Shown: in pieces, positions 25,605 to 35,873 of the stretch | Position numbering within the stretch: position 1 is the stretch's first letter | How the letters are laid out: every line of letters begins with the position of its first letter | DNA from: Clusia tigrina | Lineage: Eukaryota; Arthropoda; Insecta; Diptera; Clusiidae | Assembly (NCBI GenBank): GCA_920105625.2 | Contig: OV050031.1 | Coordinates: forward strand, 228,580,194 to 228,644,193 | Length of the DNA: 64,000 bases | Direction: 5' to 3' | Translations under genes and position numbers: made by a program | Notes under the pieces: generated by a model | What the model was told of the DNA's origin: nothing | Database searches by the model: none | What the model saw: only the letters and a program-made list of their open reading frames with translations

Positions 25605-28212
25605 ATGAATGATAGTCAGCGGGAGATTGAGCCCCGATTTAGACACACACTACGTGGCTTAAAGCGTTGTAGTTGCGGAACGATTAATGGTCAACGCGCG
25701 CTGATTTGTCGCAACATACACTGTGAAATTCGGATTAAAACACTTGCTTCACAGCGTCCTTTCGATCCCATAAAGTTGGTGACGCACACAGATACCGCCT
25801 TTTACTATTCACTCCGAAGTAAAGAGCGGAATCCCCAACCGCGGAATTTTGTTCATATATCTGAAGTGACACTCGCTCTGGAGCCGAACTCTGCGATTGT
25901 ATCGCGCAATGCTATTTGCTTTGTAGACACTTGCAAATATGATGCTAGTGATGCGGCGGGCATTACCTGCAAGCACATTAAGGCGTGTAGTTCGGAGTCC
26001 ACTAAGAGTGCCGGCGTTCTTCCGCAGGCGGAGGAGTATCCGGTGGCACGCGAGGTACTTTGGAACCTGAACATCAGCGCAGAGCAGAAGCAACGTCTAT
26101 GGAAGATGTACAAGGATGATGAGCCACTGGTCCCCGCCGTTCAGCGACTTAACGCAACCACATTTGCGGTAAAATGCACCCAGTCGAAGGCTTTTCCTGC
26201 CGGACGACTGCATGTGACCGCCATAAGTAATTCGATATCATCAAAGAAGTGGACGCATGGCTGCGCCTGTAAGAAATTGAAAATTATCGTAGAGCCAGAT
26301 AATTCGGTGGTAATGCAGGAAGAGGTGTGCGACCACATTTTGCTTGTTCTATCCGCCATCTTAAGCAAGCAGAACGGAAAGGTTTCCTATGAAAATTTTA
26401 CCAACTCTCTTAAATCGTTTTGGATGCCCGATACTTTGGACATACCGGTAATGGATGCTACGCAAGAGGAAGATGCCTTTTTTGACCTTAGCATTAACAT
26501 TGGTGGGAACTTTGGTAATAACGTTGACCAAAGCTCTGTAGATGACGGATCTATTTTCGACAATGATTTCCTGGGCAACGATGTGAGCTTCTTACACTAT
26601 ATTTGGCAAATGGGTCCATTTTAACTATGCTCTCTTTTTTAGACTATACCTGATTTCACAGACTTTATATTGGACTTCAAGCCAACTGTTCCAACAATAC
26701 CATCCATAGAGCCGCCTTCGTTTGTGACCCTTAATTCCAGCGCCACATCTGATCTGTTGTATTCTGGAGATCCCAATTTGGTTTCGAGTTGTATTACAGA
26801 AGATGACACTGACATGCACTTTCATGGCTCCAGCCCGGCCTCACAAATTATGACTGCATCCGGAGAGTGCACTGAGTCGCCTTCTTCTACGGACACAGTT
26901 GCTGCAACGCATCTCGAATTGAGCGATTGCAACATTGAACTGATGGATCAGTTCCAACTCACCGACCAAATAGATCTCTGCAGTGACGACATAAGTCTGC
27001 CTCAAGAGTATACAAAGTTATTTGATACCAACAGTATTAGCATTTTATCACAGCCCTTAGCCATGGAGAAGCCGTACCCACTCGCTTTAAATGCCATAAG
27101 CGCTAACAGCAAGGGTCCCGTAATGGCTGCAGCTGGATCCATCCCTATTCTAAGTCCTAGCATTGGTTCCTGCACTGCCTCCTTATTAAAGTCCAATCAA
27201 CTGATGCCTCCGCCATTGATAGCTGCTTCAACGTTGCCGCCCATTGAAATGCCAACCATATCCGTGGTGAAAAAGTGCCCCATGAAAGCATCGACGGTTG
27301 TGTGCGAAGTGCAGACGCGTAAATATCCACACATACCCGCCAAGCGAGCTTTAATCGTCAACTCGCCAACAAAACACTCGAAAGCCAACACAAGCGAGCC
27401 CGCGCACCCGGTATCTGGCGGACTGGAGCCGGCACTGTCTTATTCGGCTTGGCTGGAGTATGTTATTGAGACGATAAACGAGAGCATCGACATTGTGGAG
27501 AAAACGGACATTCTACACAGCTTTCACGTGCATGAGGTAAGATTGATGTCTAGAAGGGAAGCAAAGAAGCCTTTGCGAAGACAGCGGCAATTATTTAGGC
27601 TCATGCATTTGGGAAGTTGAACAGATATTGTTATAGTTATTAATTGCCTTTTGTTTATAGGAGATTTTCGCGCATTTTAGCAAGAGCTTCAGCGTGGGCA
27701 TTAAGCGGCGCATGCCCAACTCGACCACAGTCGTTAAGGACGGAAGACACAAGGGCCTCATCAAGTACTCTTGGTACTTCTCAACCCTCTCCACCGTGCG
27801 ACGTATTTTCTCTACAAAAAGCGTGCGTATTCTCTGCAGTCAAAACGAGTAAAATGTAAAGACTTCCATTTTCTAATCACAGATTTCTCTGCAAGTGGAG
27901 CGCTCATTCGAGTGCAAGGGAGACGGTGTCTTTGTGCCATATTTGAGGGAGACCTACGCCAAGTCCGAACAGAAGAATAAACGCATTTACCCAAAACTAG
28001 CCTTATACATGGCGCATATCTGGTTCGACTGCACCAACACCGTAAGTCGTAAATAATTTCTGGCATTGCAGCTGTGATTAATTTCATTCGATTTCTAGAA
28101 TCATAAAAGCGGCTTCAAATTGGAATGGCTGCCGAATGCTTTTCCACGGAGCCACTTCGGCATTCTCAACATAGAGTTTTCAATAGGCGTCAAGAATCCG
28201 CACACACTATAA
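25605..28212 (+). CDS. C2orf42-type zinc-ribbon protein, function unknown
   Basis: Five exons: 25,605-26,582; 26,643-27,536; 27,661-27,822; 27,883-28,041; 28,099-28,212. All junctions are phase 0, giving 768 aa. The N-terminus has a zinc-ribbon-like CSCGTINGQRALICRNIHCE, which aligns with the [20 protein letters not shown] signature of vertebrate C2orf42. A second Cys/His group lies later in exon 1 (HGCACKKL, then CDHILLV), reminiscent of a SWIM finger; that label is my inference. Exon 2 is mostly a Ser/Thr/Pro-rich, probably disordered linker specific to flies. The C-terminal exons hold the other conserved block: KRRMPNSTTVVKDG, LIKYSWYF, LQVERSF and FKLEWLPNAFPRSHFG, matching the C2orf42 C-terminus. 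No biochemical role is known to me. The ATG at 25,605 is the first in frame. Poly(A) signal AATAAA at 28,282-28,287. Confidence 0.88.
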
Positions 28213-28762
28213 GAATTAATTAGCGCTTATTTTTGGAAACCATACGCCATAGACGTGTGCCCATTGAGGGACTAAGCCAACAATAAACTTACAGAACAGA
28301 CCAGTAACAGCAGCGAATTGCAGGTGGTTCGAAAATGGAGTCAGCTTGCAGTAGGGGTCTTGTGATCCGCGAAGCCATGCATTGAATTCCTGTGGGCATC
28401 AATAGCGGTGTTTGTCTCAGAGCAGCTGGTTCGATCGCGTAATGAGGCACACCTCTTGGCGTTGGTGGAGTTAAGTAAATAGCTGCAGTAAACTAGACTA
28501 AAAAAAGTGTCAACTTGTGATTTTATGTAGTGCACAGACTAACAAGCAAATATTTTGTATCTGCACATTACATCACTGTATGTAGTCAAGGCAGATATTC
28601 GATATCTGCGATCGAATCTTTATTTTAGAAGGTCACAGAAGGTAATCAACGGGGTAACAGTGCAATATGTCGATGGCTTCGTGCCAGAGTATCCTAGATC
28701 CTTCATTTATCTCAATTGGGGATAGTTTACTTTCGCGGTCCCATCGATATGTATTGAAACAG

Positions 28763-28766
<4 letters not shown>

Positions 28767-28823
<57 letters not shown>
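28767..28823. repeat. (AT)n microsatellite
   Basis: About 28 uninterrupted AT units, read directly. Confidence 0.98.
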
Positions 28824-28826
<3 letters not shown>

Positions 28827-30536
28827 TTTTAGCAATAGAGAAATGAGATGCTCGGCAGTGTTAAATGGTTCCTCTGCGCACTTCATAGATGCGCAGCTGA
28901 ACCCGGCACAAATCATGTCCGTCCGTTATGACCAATATGTGGCAATAGACCCGGTCACCTGCAACACCTTCCCAAGTGCTTTTTGGATTAGGTGGAAGGT
29001 GCTGGATGTGTGCTCAACTACACTCGCGGAATGGTCGCCTTAGGGGCATAGCAATAGCAGGCACCAATCGTCGCCTCTGGCAACGAGAGAGACGCATTAC
29101 AATCAACGAATTCCTGGAATTCCTCAGCCGAAATGCTCTTAAGTGGTGCCCAGCGCCATTCCAAGCCGTACAACTGGCCAAGGTGGCCGTTTATTTATTG
29201 AATTATCTTCTTGTCAGTACTTTATTTTAACCTAAATTTTCGATTTACGAGTATATTTATATAAAAATTAGTCTTTTAATTGTGAGAGCTTTGATATTAT
29301 GTATATTTCTGCAATGTATGTTTATTTGCGTGTTAATTAAGAAAAAACTAAATAAATAGAAATTTATAGTCTAATCATAAATTTATAGTGAGAATTTCCT
29401 TACGAAATGAGCGCAATTATAAGGCAATAAATAATATACAAGCACAAAAGAGCGGAGAAGTTTGTAGTTAATTGGTGCTTTCTGTAATATTTCTACTTTA
29501 CAATTTAGGATTCTAAAATATGACATTACTGGGAAGTCATTTATTGAAACTTTTGTTTGGTCCCGGTGTTGTCTGTCGCCATATTTTTAGTTTCTACTGT
29601 AAAAACAAACCTGACCCTTCTGCGGTCTTTCTTATTAGCGATCTGTTAAAAAGCTCTGGCATAGTTTTAGGGTGAAGTTTAAAGTGCATCCAAAAAGTAT
29701 GACGCCAATTTTTGAAAAGTTTCTATAGTTGCCTTAGAAATGTAGCAGCATATTTCTCGGGGTAGTTAACTACTGCTACTGTCTGCGATTTCTGCTCGCC
29801 TGGTGCTGCGGTGTGAATGATTAAAGAAAACTGCATTAAATTTGTTTGCATGGCAGAGCGTGGCGTAGGTAGGGTAGTTCCTAATTTACTGAAAGAGTGA
29901 GCGCATCGTAGTTGCTGCTTTACCAAGAATGTTTCGATTATTTTTGCTGATTTACTAGCTCTTTTGCAAGATTATTTTTATGTACGCAGTGTATTTTTAT
30001 GTGTACTCGTTTGTAGTCTGGAACTGATCAGTTCCAGGAGTAGAGAGCAGGACATTTTTTATACAGGTTAACTATTTAGTGCCCAAATTTTAGGTAGGTA
30101 TCTTATATAGATTGTAAATCGATTGACGCTTCTGGAAAAATGAGACTGCTCCTACTCCTGCGAATTCCCGTTCGCAAGTTTCAGTTTCATACAGTGTCTT
30201 TTATAATGCAAGTTTCTCTTGAATAGGAAACAATTTGGATCTGATTCTAAAATAAAAATGACCATTGTCATCTTTACATTAGTTGACGACACATTTATCG
30301 CAGGATCGCAGGATGTGGCGCATAAAATAGTACAATATACTGCCATCTTTTGAAACTAGATATTTAAAATTATGAATGTTGTTTCTTTCCTGAATTTGCG
30401 GCTTTGTGAACTCGACAGACAGTCAGGACAGGTGGTAACACAACAGTTTTGAAGCTGGGAGAATGGTCGTTTTCCCTCTGATACCAAAGAGGACGTTGAT
30501 ATTTGGCATATATTCGATATATGAATGTACCTTACC

Positions 30537-30676
30537 AAATACTCTCTATGAAGAATATGCGACAACCTCTCTTCTGTTCTAAATTGTGTTGCTGGTGCGA
30601 GGCTGGGAACATTTTGATGTAGAGCTTTTTACCTTATGTGGAAGGTTGTCGCATATTCTCTATAGAGAGAGTATTT
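30537..30676. repeat. long inverted repeat, 32-34-bp arms
   Basis: Arm 1 (30,537-30,568) and the reverse complement of arm 2 (30,643-30,676) share AAATACTCTCT at the outer end and GAATATGCGACAACCT at the inner end, differing only by a small internal mismatch and indel. The loop is 74 bp. This could be a very small MITE or the template of a hairpin RNA. No target-site duplication is obvious. Confidence 0.75.
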
Positions 30677-31300
30677 GACCTTACGCGATGATTAGAAAGG
30701 AGGGCTCTGGCTTCTCATAGTTTTGAAGTTATATTGCTATTAATTTTGTAGATTATTTTCCAATCCATCCTAAGAAACTGTTGTAGGTTTGTCCAGGACT
30801 AATATTTTGGTTTTGAAACCCTTTTTCTACGACACCATTGTTTTCGAAATAAACACAAACAAACCAAGAATATTATGAAATTTTTCTCAATGACAGTTGG
30901 TTTTTCTTTTGTTATTATCGAGAATTTGAGGGATTTTTTAATGATCGGTTAATCTTGGGACTATTCTGAATCCCTTAGACAAGACAGTTACAGTATCCAA
31001 CGACTCAATCATCTTCCCTTTCCATGCCCCGCTGTGTTCTGCCTTCTCGTATTCCAGCTCGTTTTATTCTAAAAAACCGAGTACATTTGTGCTCGGTTGT
31101 AAGCGAATTCGACGCTCTCACGAGTGGGCATCGGTCGCAGCGCTGCTCACGGCGAGAGGGGTAAAGTTCAATTCGCTCATTTGCAGCGCCTTCGTGTCAC
31201 GGCTACTACAAAATACCTGTTAAGTGCCTCGCCACGTAAGCTCTGCGGCGAATTTGAGCGTCATCCTCCTAAAAATAAAACTGTGCAAGGAGAAAAAGAC

Positions 31301-34300
31301 TCAGTTCGGTTTTCAAAAATGTTTATTTATATTTACTTTCATATCTGCATATTTATAATATACTCTTATCTCTTTGTGTCCTTATCATTTACGCTTATTC
31401 ATTTTAGTTAATTTTATTCCTTTTCTCTACTATTTAAGCTGAAATTACATTTAAATTTATTTATATTATAACTTAAAATGTTGATTCCGTTTAAAACTAT
31501 CGCTAAATTATGAGTAGTTCAATGTATGTAGAGCATATTTTATGGCTTTGAAATCGTTTCACTGTGTCGAGTTGCAGTTGCCTGCCTTCTCCTCTATTTT
31601 TGCTTTCTGCCGTTTCATTATTCTGCACATTGATCACACACTGTAAATTTCTTTATATATCTTCTAATCTATTGAAATATTTTTGTTAATTTAATTCGGG
31701 GGCGTTTCTATCGGTTCGCCGCTGAATTGTGATGAGGCTCTTCTGGCCGGTTGACTTACGAATACACACATAAACGCTTAAACGGATTGTGAATGCTTCA
31801 CTTGCCTCGTGCTACATTTACTTATGCATTTAACAGTTAAAATAGTTATTCTTTTGTTTCTTTATCTTCAAAAATGAATTACTCTATTTCACTTTAAAAT
31901 ATATTTCGCACATTTCGATGCGATATTTTCGTGAATATGATATTTTTACAATTGATTCCATGAAATCTTCAAACTTTCCATTTACAAAACTGAATGAGAA
32001 GAAAATTAATTTTAAAATTCCGTGCTTCTGGTAGTTTAGCTCACTCAAGAGGAAAAGTTTCGGAGCTGCAGGCTTTGGGAAGGCGAGGAAGGAGAGTAAT
32101 GCAATAATGCAGTCAATATTTGAACGATAGGAAGAGGATTGGAGACTTGTGCTTATAATAATAGAAAGTAAATTAGTTGAAATTAATTATGTCTTTTTTG
32201 GCTTGTAACTGTGTACGTACCAGGACAATGATGCATTGAAACTTGAGTGCAGTTTTGTGTGTGTGTGTGTTTTGAGTTTGTTTTTATTCATACATTCTTT
32301 TAATATTTATTACTTGAAGTGTACAAAAAACCAGTCTTTAAATTTTAATTTATCTTAATATTATATGCTGAACAATACAGGGTGATGGGGAGAAGGTGTG
32401 TAGAACGCAAGTTCAAATAAAGTGTGTGTCCAAGGAAAGGAACCCAGTTAGAACGCCGCCCAACATTCAGTGCAACAAAACGGGCAGTCGCATCTCTGAC
32501 TCAGTTTGTTGCACCCTAAAAGCAGGCAATCATTTTCTGACGCGGTTATCAAATCAATCGCAATCTTATATAATAAGCATACTTTTAGGGTGTATCAGTA
32601 GCGCAGGTGAAGCGCTACACACGATCGTTTCGAGCCGACGGTCGTTTGTTGCTTCAGAAGAATGTTGTTACGATTGCTTCCTAAGTAAACTGAGTGGGTG
32701 AATTGTCAAACAGCGCCACAGAATTCTACGAGATCCGCTGAAACGGGATTTTAGCCATTGGTGCAAGCATGGCGGTGTCTTGTTTGCTTGCTGCGAGAGA
32801 TTCCAACAGAAGGTATCGCAAGTATGCGTTCCACCCTGTATTGCTAATGAATATACTAAGCATGTGCTTCAATTACATATACATACATACATTATAAGTG
32901 CTTCAATTTAACGTTTTTCTTCTTTTTTTGTTTCGATTTTCGTAATGAACTCAACATTTTTGCAATGCCAAAATGCATTTGTTTTCATTTTAATGTTCTC
33001 TCAACACATACGAGTATGCAGAGTGATGTAAAAAATCGTTCAAACACCCTGTCCATTGAACATGAGAACGCTTAACATTTACAATTTGTGTTTTACATGT
33101 CTTCAGCTTAAATTTAATCACGTTACACATAATACTTTTATTTCACTTAAGAATTACGCTAAATTCTTACAAAATGCTCTCTTATAACTATGCATTGAAA
33201 TTTTCTGATCTCTTAATTTAAGTTGAGTTTCTTTCTTTCCCTCTCAATGTACTCTCTCGAATTGAATGTACAAAATCATACAAAGTTTCTCTGAGTGTAT
33301 TTACAATGGTTTTTGGCAGATGCCGTGCGTTGAGTAGGGATGTGTGCATGTGTGAGTGTGTGGGGAGTGTGTGCATGAGGGTGCTTTACAGTGATGAGCA
33401 ACGTCAACGTTTCTAAATTCTTATTATTTATAGTCTAATATTTTAAATTTATATTTTACAATATACACAAAATTGTAACATTCCATTTTATAATCTATTT
33501 ATACTTGTTAGTACTTGCTGAGGAATTGTGCATTGGGTACATCGTCGGTTGTGTGAGTGAGTGTTGAGTAGAGGGGAGACTTGGAAGGACGGACGTATAC
33601 ATAACTTAAAAGAGGGCAGACACACATAAATGAATGTGAATAGAATCTAATCTACTAATTTGCTTATACGCTTTCTATATGAGAAGTGCTACTTTCGTTC
33701 TAGTTTGTTCGCTAATCGGTGCTGGCTAAACTTGCTATATGCAGAGCACGCAGAGAGCGGCACGGCGGGTGCTGCAGGCAGGCATGTTCATGAAGTGGTC
33801 GTGGTGCGCACGGTGCACAGCGAATGGCACAAATTGGGCGATGTTAGAACCATCATTGCCAATATTTCAAACGGACTACAGTTACACGAGAGTGTTTTGG
33901 CGGGCAAAAGAAAGATACCTGATGCCGTGCCCCAAACTTGGTCCTGCAATTGAATGAAACCTAGCTTCACCGGAGCTGGGATGGTAGCTAGGAAGTTCCT
34001 GAGCCCCTCAATACAAGCTTCAATTCACAGTTCAGACTCCAGGGCATCTAAAGCCTGTTTAGCAGGTAGCTTAGCTCCTTAATCCCACATTTAGCGCTCT
34101 AACAGCGTGAAGACCAGACCATTGCGTCCATGCGGGTTGCATGCGTGTGCCGCAGCGTCCATTCTGTCTTGGATTTTACACAATTTTGTGATGTTTGTGC
34201 AGATTTTCTTTTAAATTTCATAAAACAAAAACGAAGGATACAACATTTTTACGTGCGCTTAAATTAATTTTGTGTTTTCTTGTGTTTTGTGGCATTTTAG

Positions 34301-34672
34301 AAGTTGATATTTTTGTCTTCGTTATTATATTTCTTTAATTTTAATCGTGTTTCTACTGCTTTACGGGTTTTTGTATACATTTCGTCGCGTTGGGCCTAAG
34401 ACTAATTAATTTAAGCTAATTTAAAAGTATTTTTGTGTTGAATACGTTGTAAAAACTATATAAAATAAATTTAAAAAATCCTATACACAAAAAGTTAATA
34501 AAAAATTCACAAATAAATTAAAATAATTTATATCTTATGAACCACAGTCCAAATGTTAATTTTAAACAATAAATTATATATATAAATATATACTATTTAT
34601 ACTCAAAACGCGCGTTAAGAATTTGTTAGTCTGTGTGTCTAGCCTAGTCTAATCTACTCTAGCGCAGGCGGT
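31301..34672 (-). other. Ptp99A: probable long 3' UTR of Ptp99A, with inserted element
   Basis: AT-rich sequence directly downstream of the Ptp99A stop, with no coding potential. Calling it 3' UTR rests on position and on the long 3' UTRs usual for this class of neural receptor gene; the cleavage site cannot be fixed because TTTATT (- strand AATAAA) occurs many times. A MITE-like element interrupts it at about 32,376-32,841. The 72- and 97-codon open frames near 33,660-33,957 are not recognisable. Confidence 0.4.
32376..32841. mobile_element. MITE-like element with TACAGGGTG terminal inverted repeats
   Basis: The left end CAATACAGGGTG (32,373-32,384) is matched exactly by its reverse complement CACCCTGTATTG at 32,832-32,843, about 460 bp away. 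If the element proper is CAGGGTG...CACCCTG, it is flanked by TA on both sides, the target-site duplication of Tc1/mariner-type transposons. A second perfect 11-bp inverted pair lies inside (CACCCTAAAAG at 32,512-32,522 and CTTTTAGGGTG at 32,582-32,592). This suggests internal structure or a nested smaller insertion. There is no transposase frame, so it is non-autonomous. Family unknown to me. Confidence 0.6.
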
Positions 34673-35873
34673 CTAGCCTACGATGTCTAAGCTTTGAGCA
34701 TCTGTCACTGCTGAGAGGCGATTGTTGTTGTTGTTGTGATTAATATTGTTATTATAGTGCAAAATACCGTTGCCCGCCGAAGTGGGGGAGGAGTTAGTTG
34801 AGGGGGATGAGGAGGTGGTAGTGTTAAGTAAAGGCATTAGACCGTCCCCAACATCCAGAGGAGGGGCGGTGGGCGTGCAAGCAGACACAGCGGAGGTGTG
34901 TCGAGGGTCGGCCATGCCGTCGAGCGCGTTGTGTACAGCAAGAGGAGGCAGCATCAGTGCCGGTGGCGGCGACGATGTTAGCGATGGCGTGAAGTGCGTG
35001 GTTGGTAGGAAAGCGTTGGCGGAGTCGTCGACGTCGTCGTCGTTATCACCAACGTTGGATGCGTTGGAGGCAACAGTTTCGTCGTCGGCAGTGTAGTGTT
35101 GCACGTATTGTTGTTGCAGTTGGTTTTGTTGATTTATTAGTGCCAGCATTTGTTGATTGTGTTGTTGTTGTTGTTGTGGAAGTTGTTGATAGTCGTTAAT
35201 AATAGAAGACCGTTCACCATTAGTAGTAGTAGTAGAAGAAGAAGTAGAAGCGGAAGTAGCAGTAGTGAGAGCCATGGTGGTGGGTGTGGCAGCGTTAGTA
35301 GTGGTATTAGTGAAAATTATATTAGCATTTGTGAGATTTGGATTTGTTGGTGCAGGGTTAGTAGTAGTAGTAGTAGTATCAGCAGTGGGAGTGGTCGTTG
35401 GTGTTCGAGGTGATTGTAGTGGAGTGATTGTTGGTGGAGTTTGTGTTGGTTGTGGTGATGGTAGTGGTGGTGGTGATGAGTTTTTAGTTTGTCTTTGCAT
35501 TTGTGTTGCTGCATTGTTATGATTGTTTTGACTATGGTTGCTATTACTAAGACTACTACTATGTTTAAAGTGACTACTGCTGTTTTTTGTGACATTACCA
35601 TTGCTACAGATTTTGCTGTAGAGATCCGGCGTTGCTGTTGTGACATCTTCGAATTCGGTGCGCAGGGCGGTGCGTTTCAGCAACTGCAAATTGCGCGGCA
35701 TATACGAGAGAATGTTGAAGAGCAGACGAATGTCTTCGCTGGACGTCCAGACGCCAGGCCGCTTGTTGTGGTACAATTTGGCATATTGGTAGATATTGGC
35801 CGTGCAGCCGTACTCCATTTCGATCGCCAGTGAGGAAATCGCACAGAAGGTGCAGGCCTGTGCGCCACCGTAC
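34673..35873 (-). CDS. Ptp99A: Ptp99A last exon: end of D2 and low-complexity tail
   Basis: Encodes [20 protein letters not shown] and the last D2 helices up to [14 protein letters not shown]. It then gives about 290 residues rich in Asn, Thr, Pro, Gln, Ser and His, with (CAA)n/(GTT)n-type codon runs, and ends AQSLDIVG. A run of Asp/acidic residues (NDDDVDD) interrupts the tail. The final LDIVG is the same as I recall for the Drosophila protein and looks like a C-terminal ligand motif (inference). Confidence 0.95.

Larger units (their letters stand above)
28213..31300. other. intergenic, C2orf42-like 3' end to Ptp99A 3' end
   Basis: Convergent spacer without a recognisable gene. It holds the C2orf42-like poly(A) signal, an AT microsatellite (28,767-28,823), a 140-bp inverted repeat (30,537-30,676) and a less AT-rich island at about 31,075-31,300 with a 7-bp-arm hairpin (AACCGAG at 31,075-31,081, CTCGGTT at 31,092-31,098). 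Short open frames at 28,843-29,230 show no family I can name. Confidence 0.55.

Noticed and set aside
28843..29230. Possible third LINE or other transposon relic
   Set aside because: Neither strand gives a convincing RNase H, Cys/His or reverse transcriptase motif; left as unexplained unique sequence.
34770..35833. Several long + strand open frames (65-114 codons) opposite the Ptp99A tail
   Set aside because: They are antisense shadows of CAA/CAG/ACA-type codon runs in the last Ptp99A exon; their Gly/Val/Ser repeats follow from the repeat composition.
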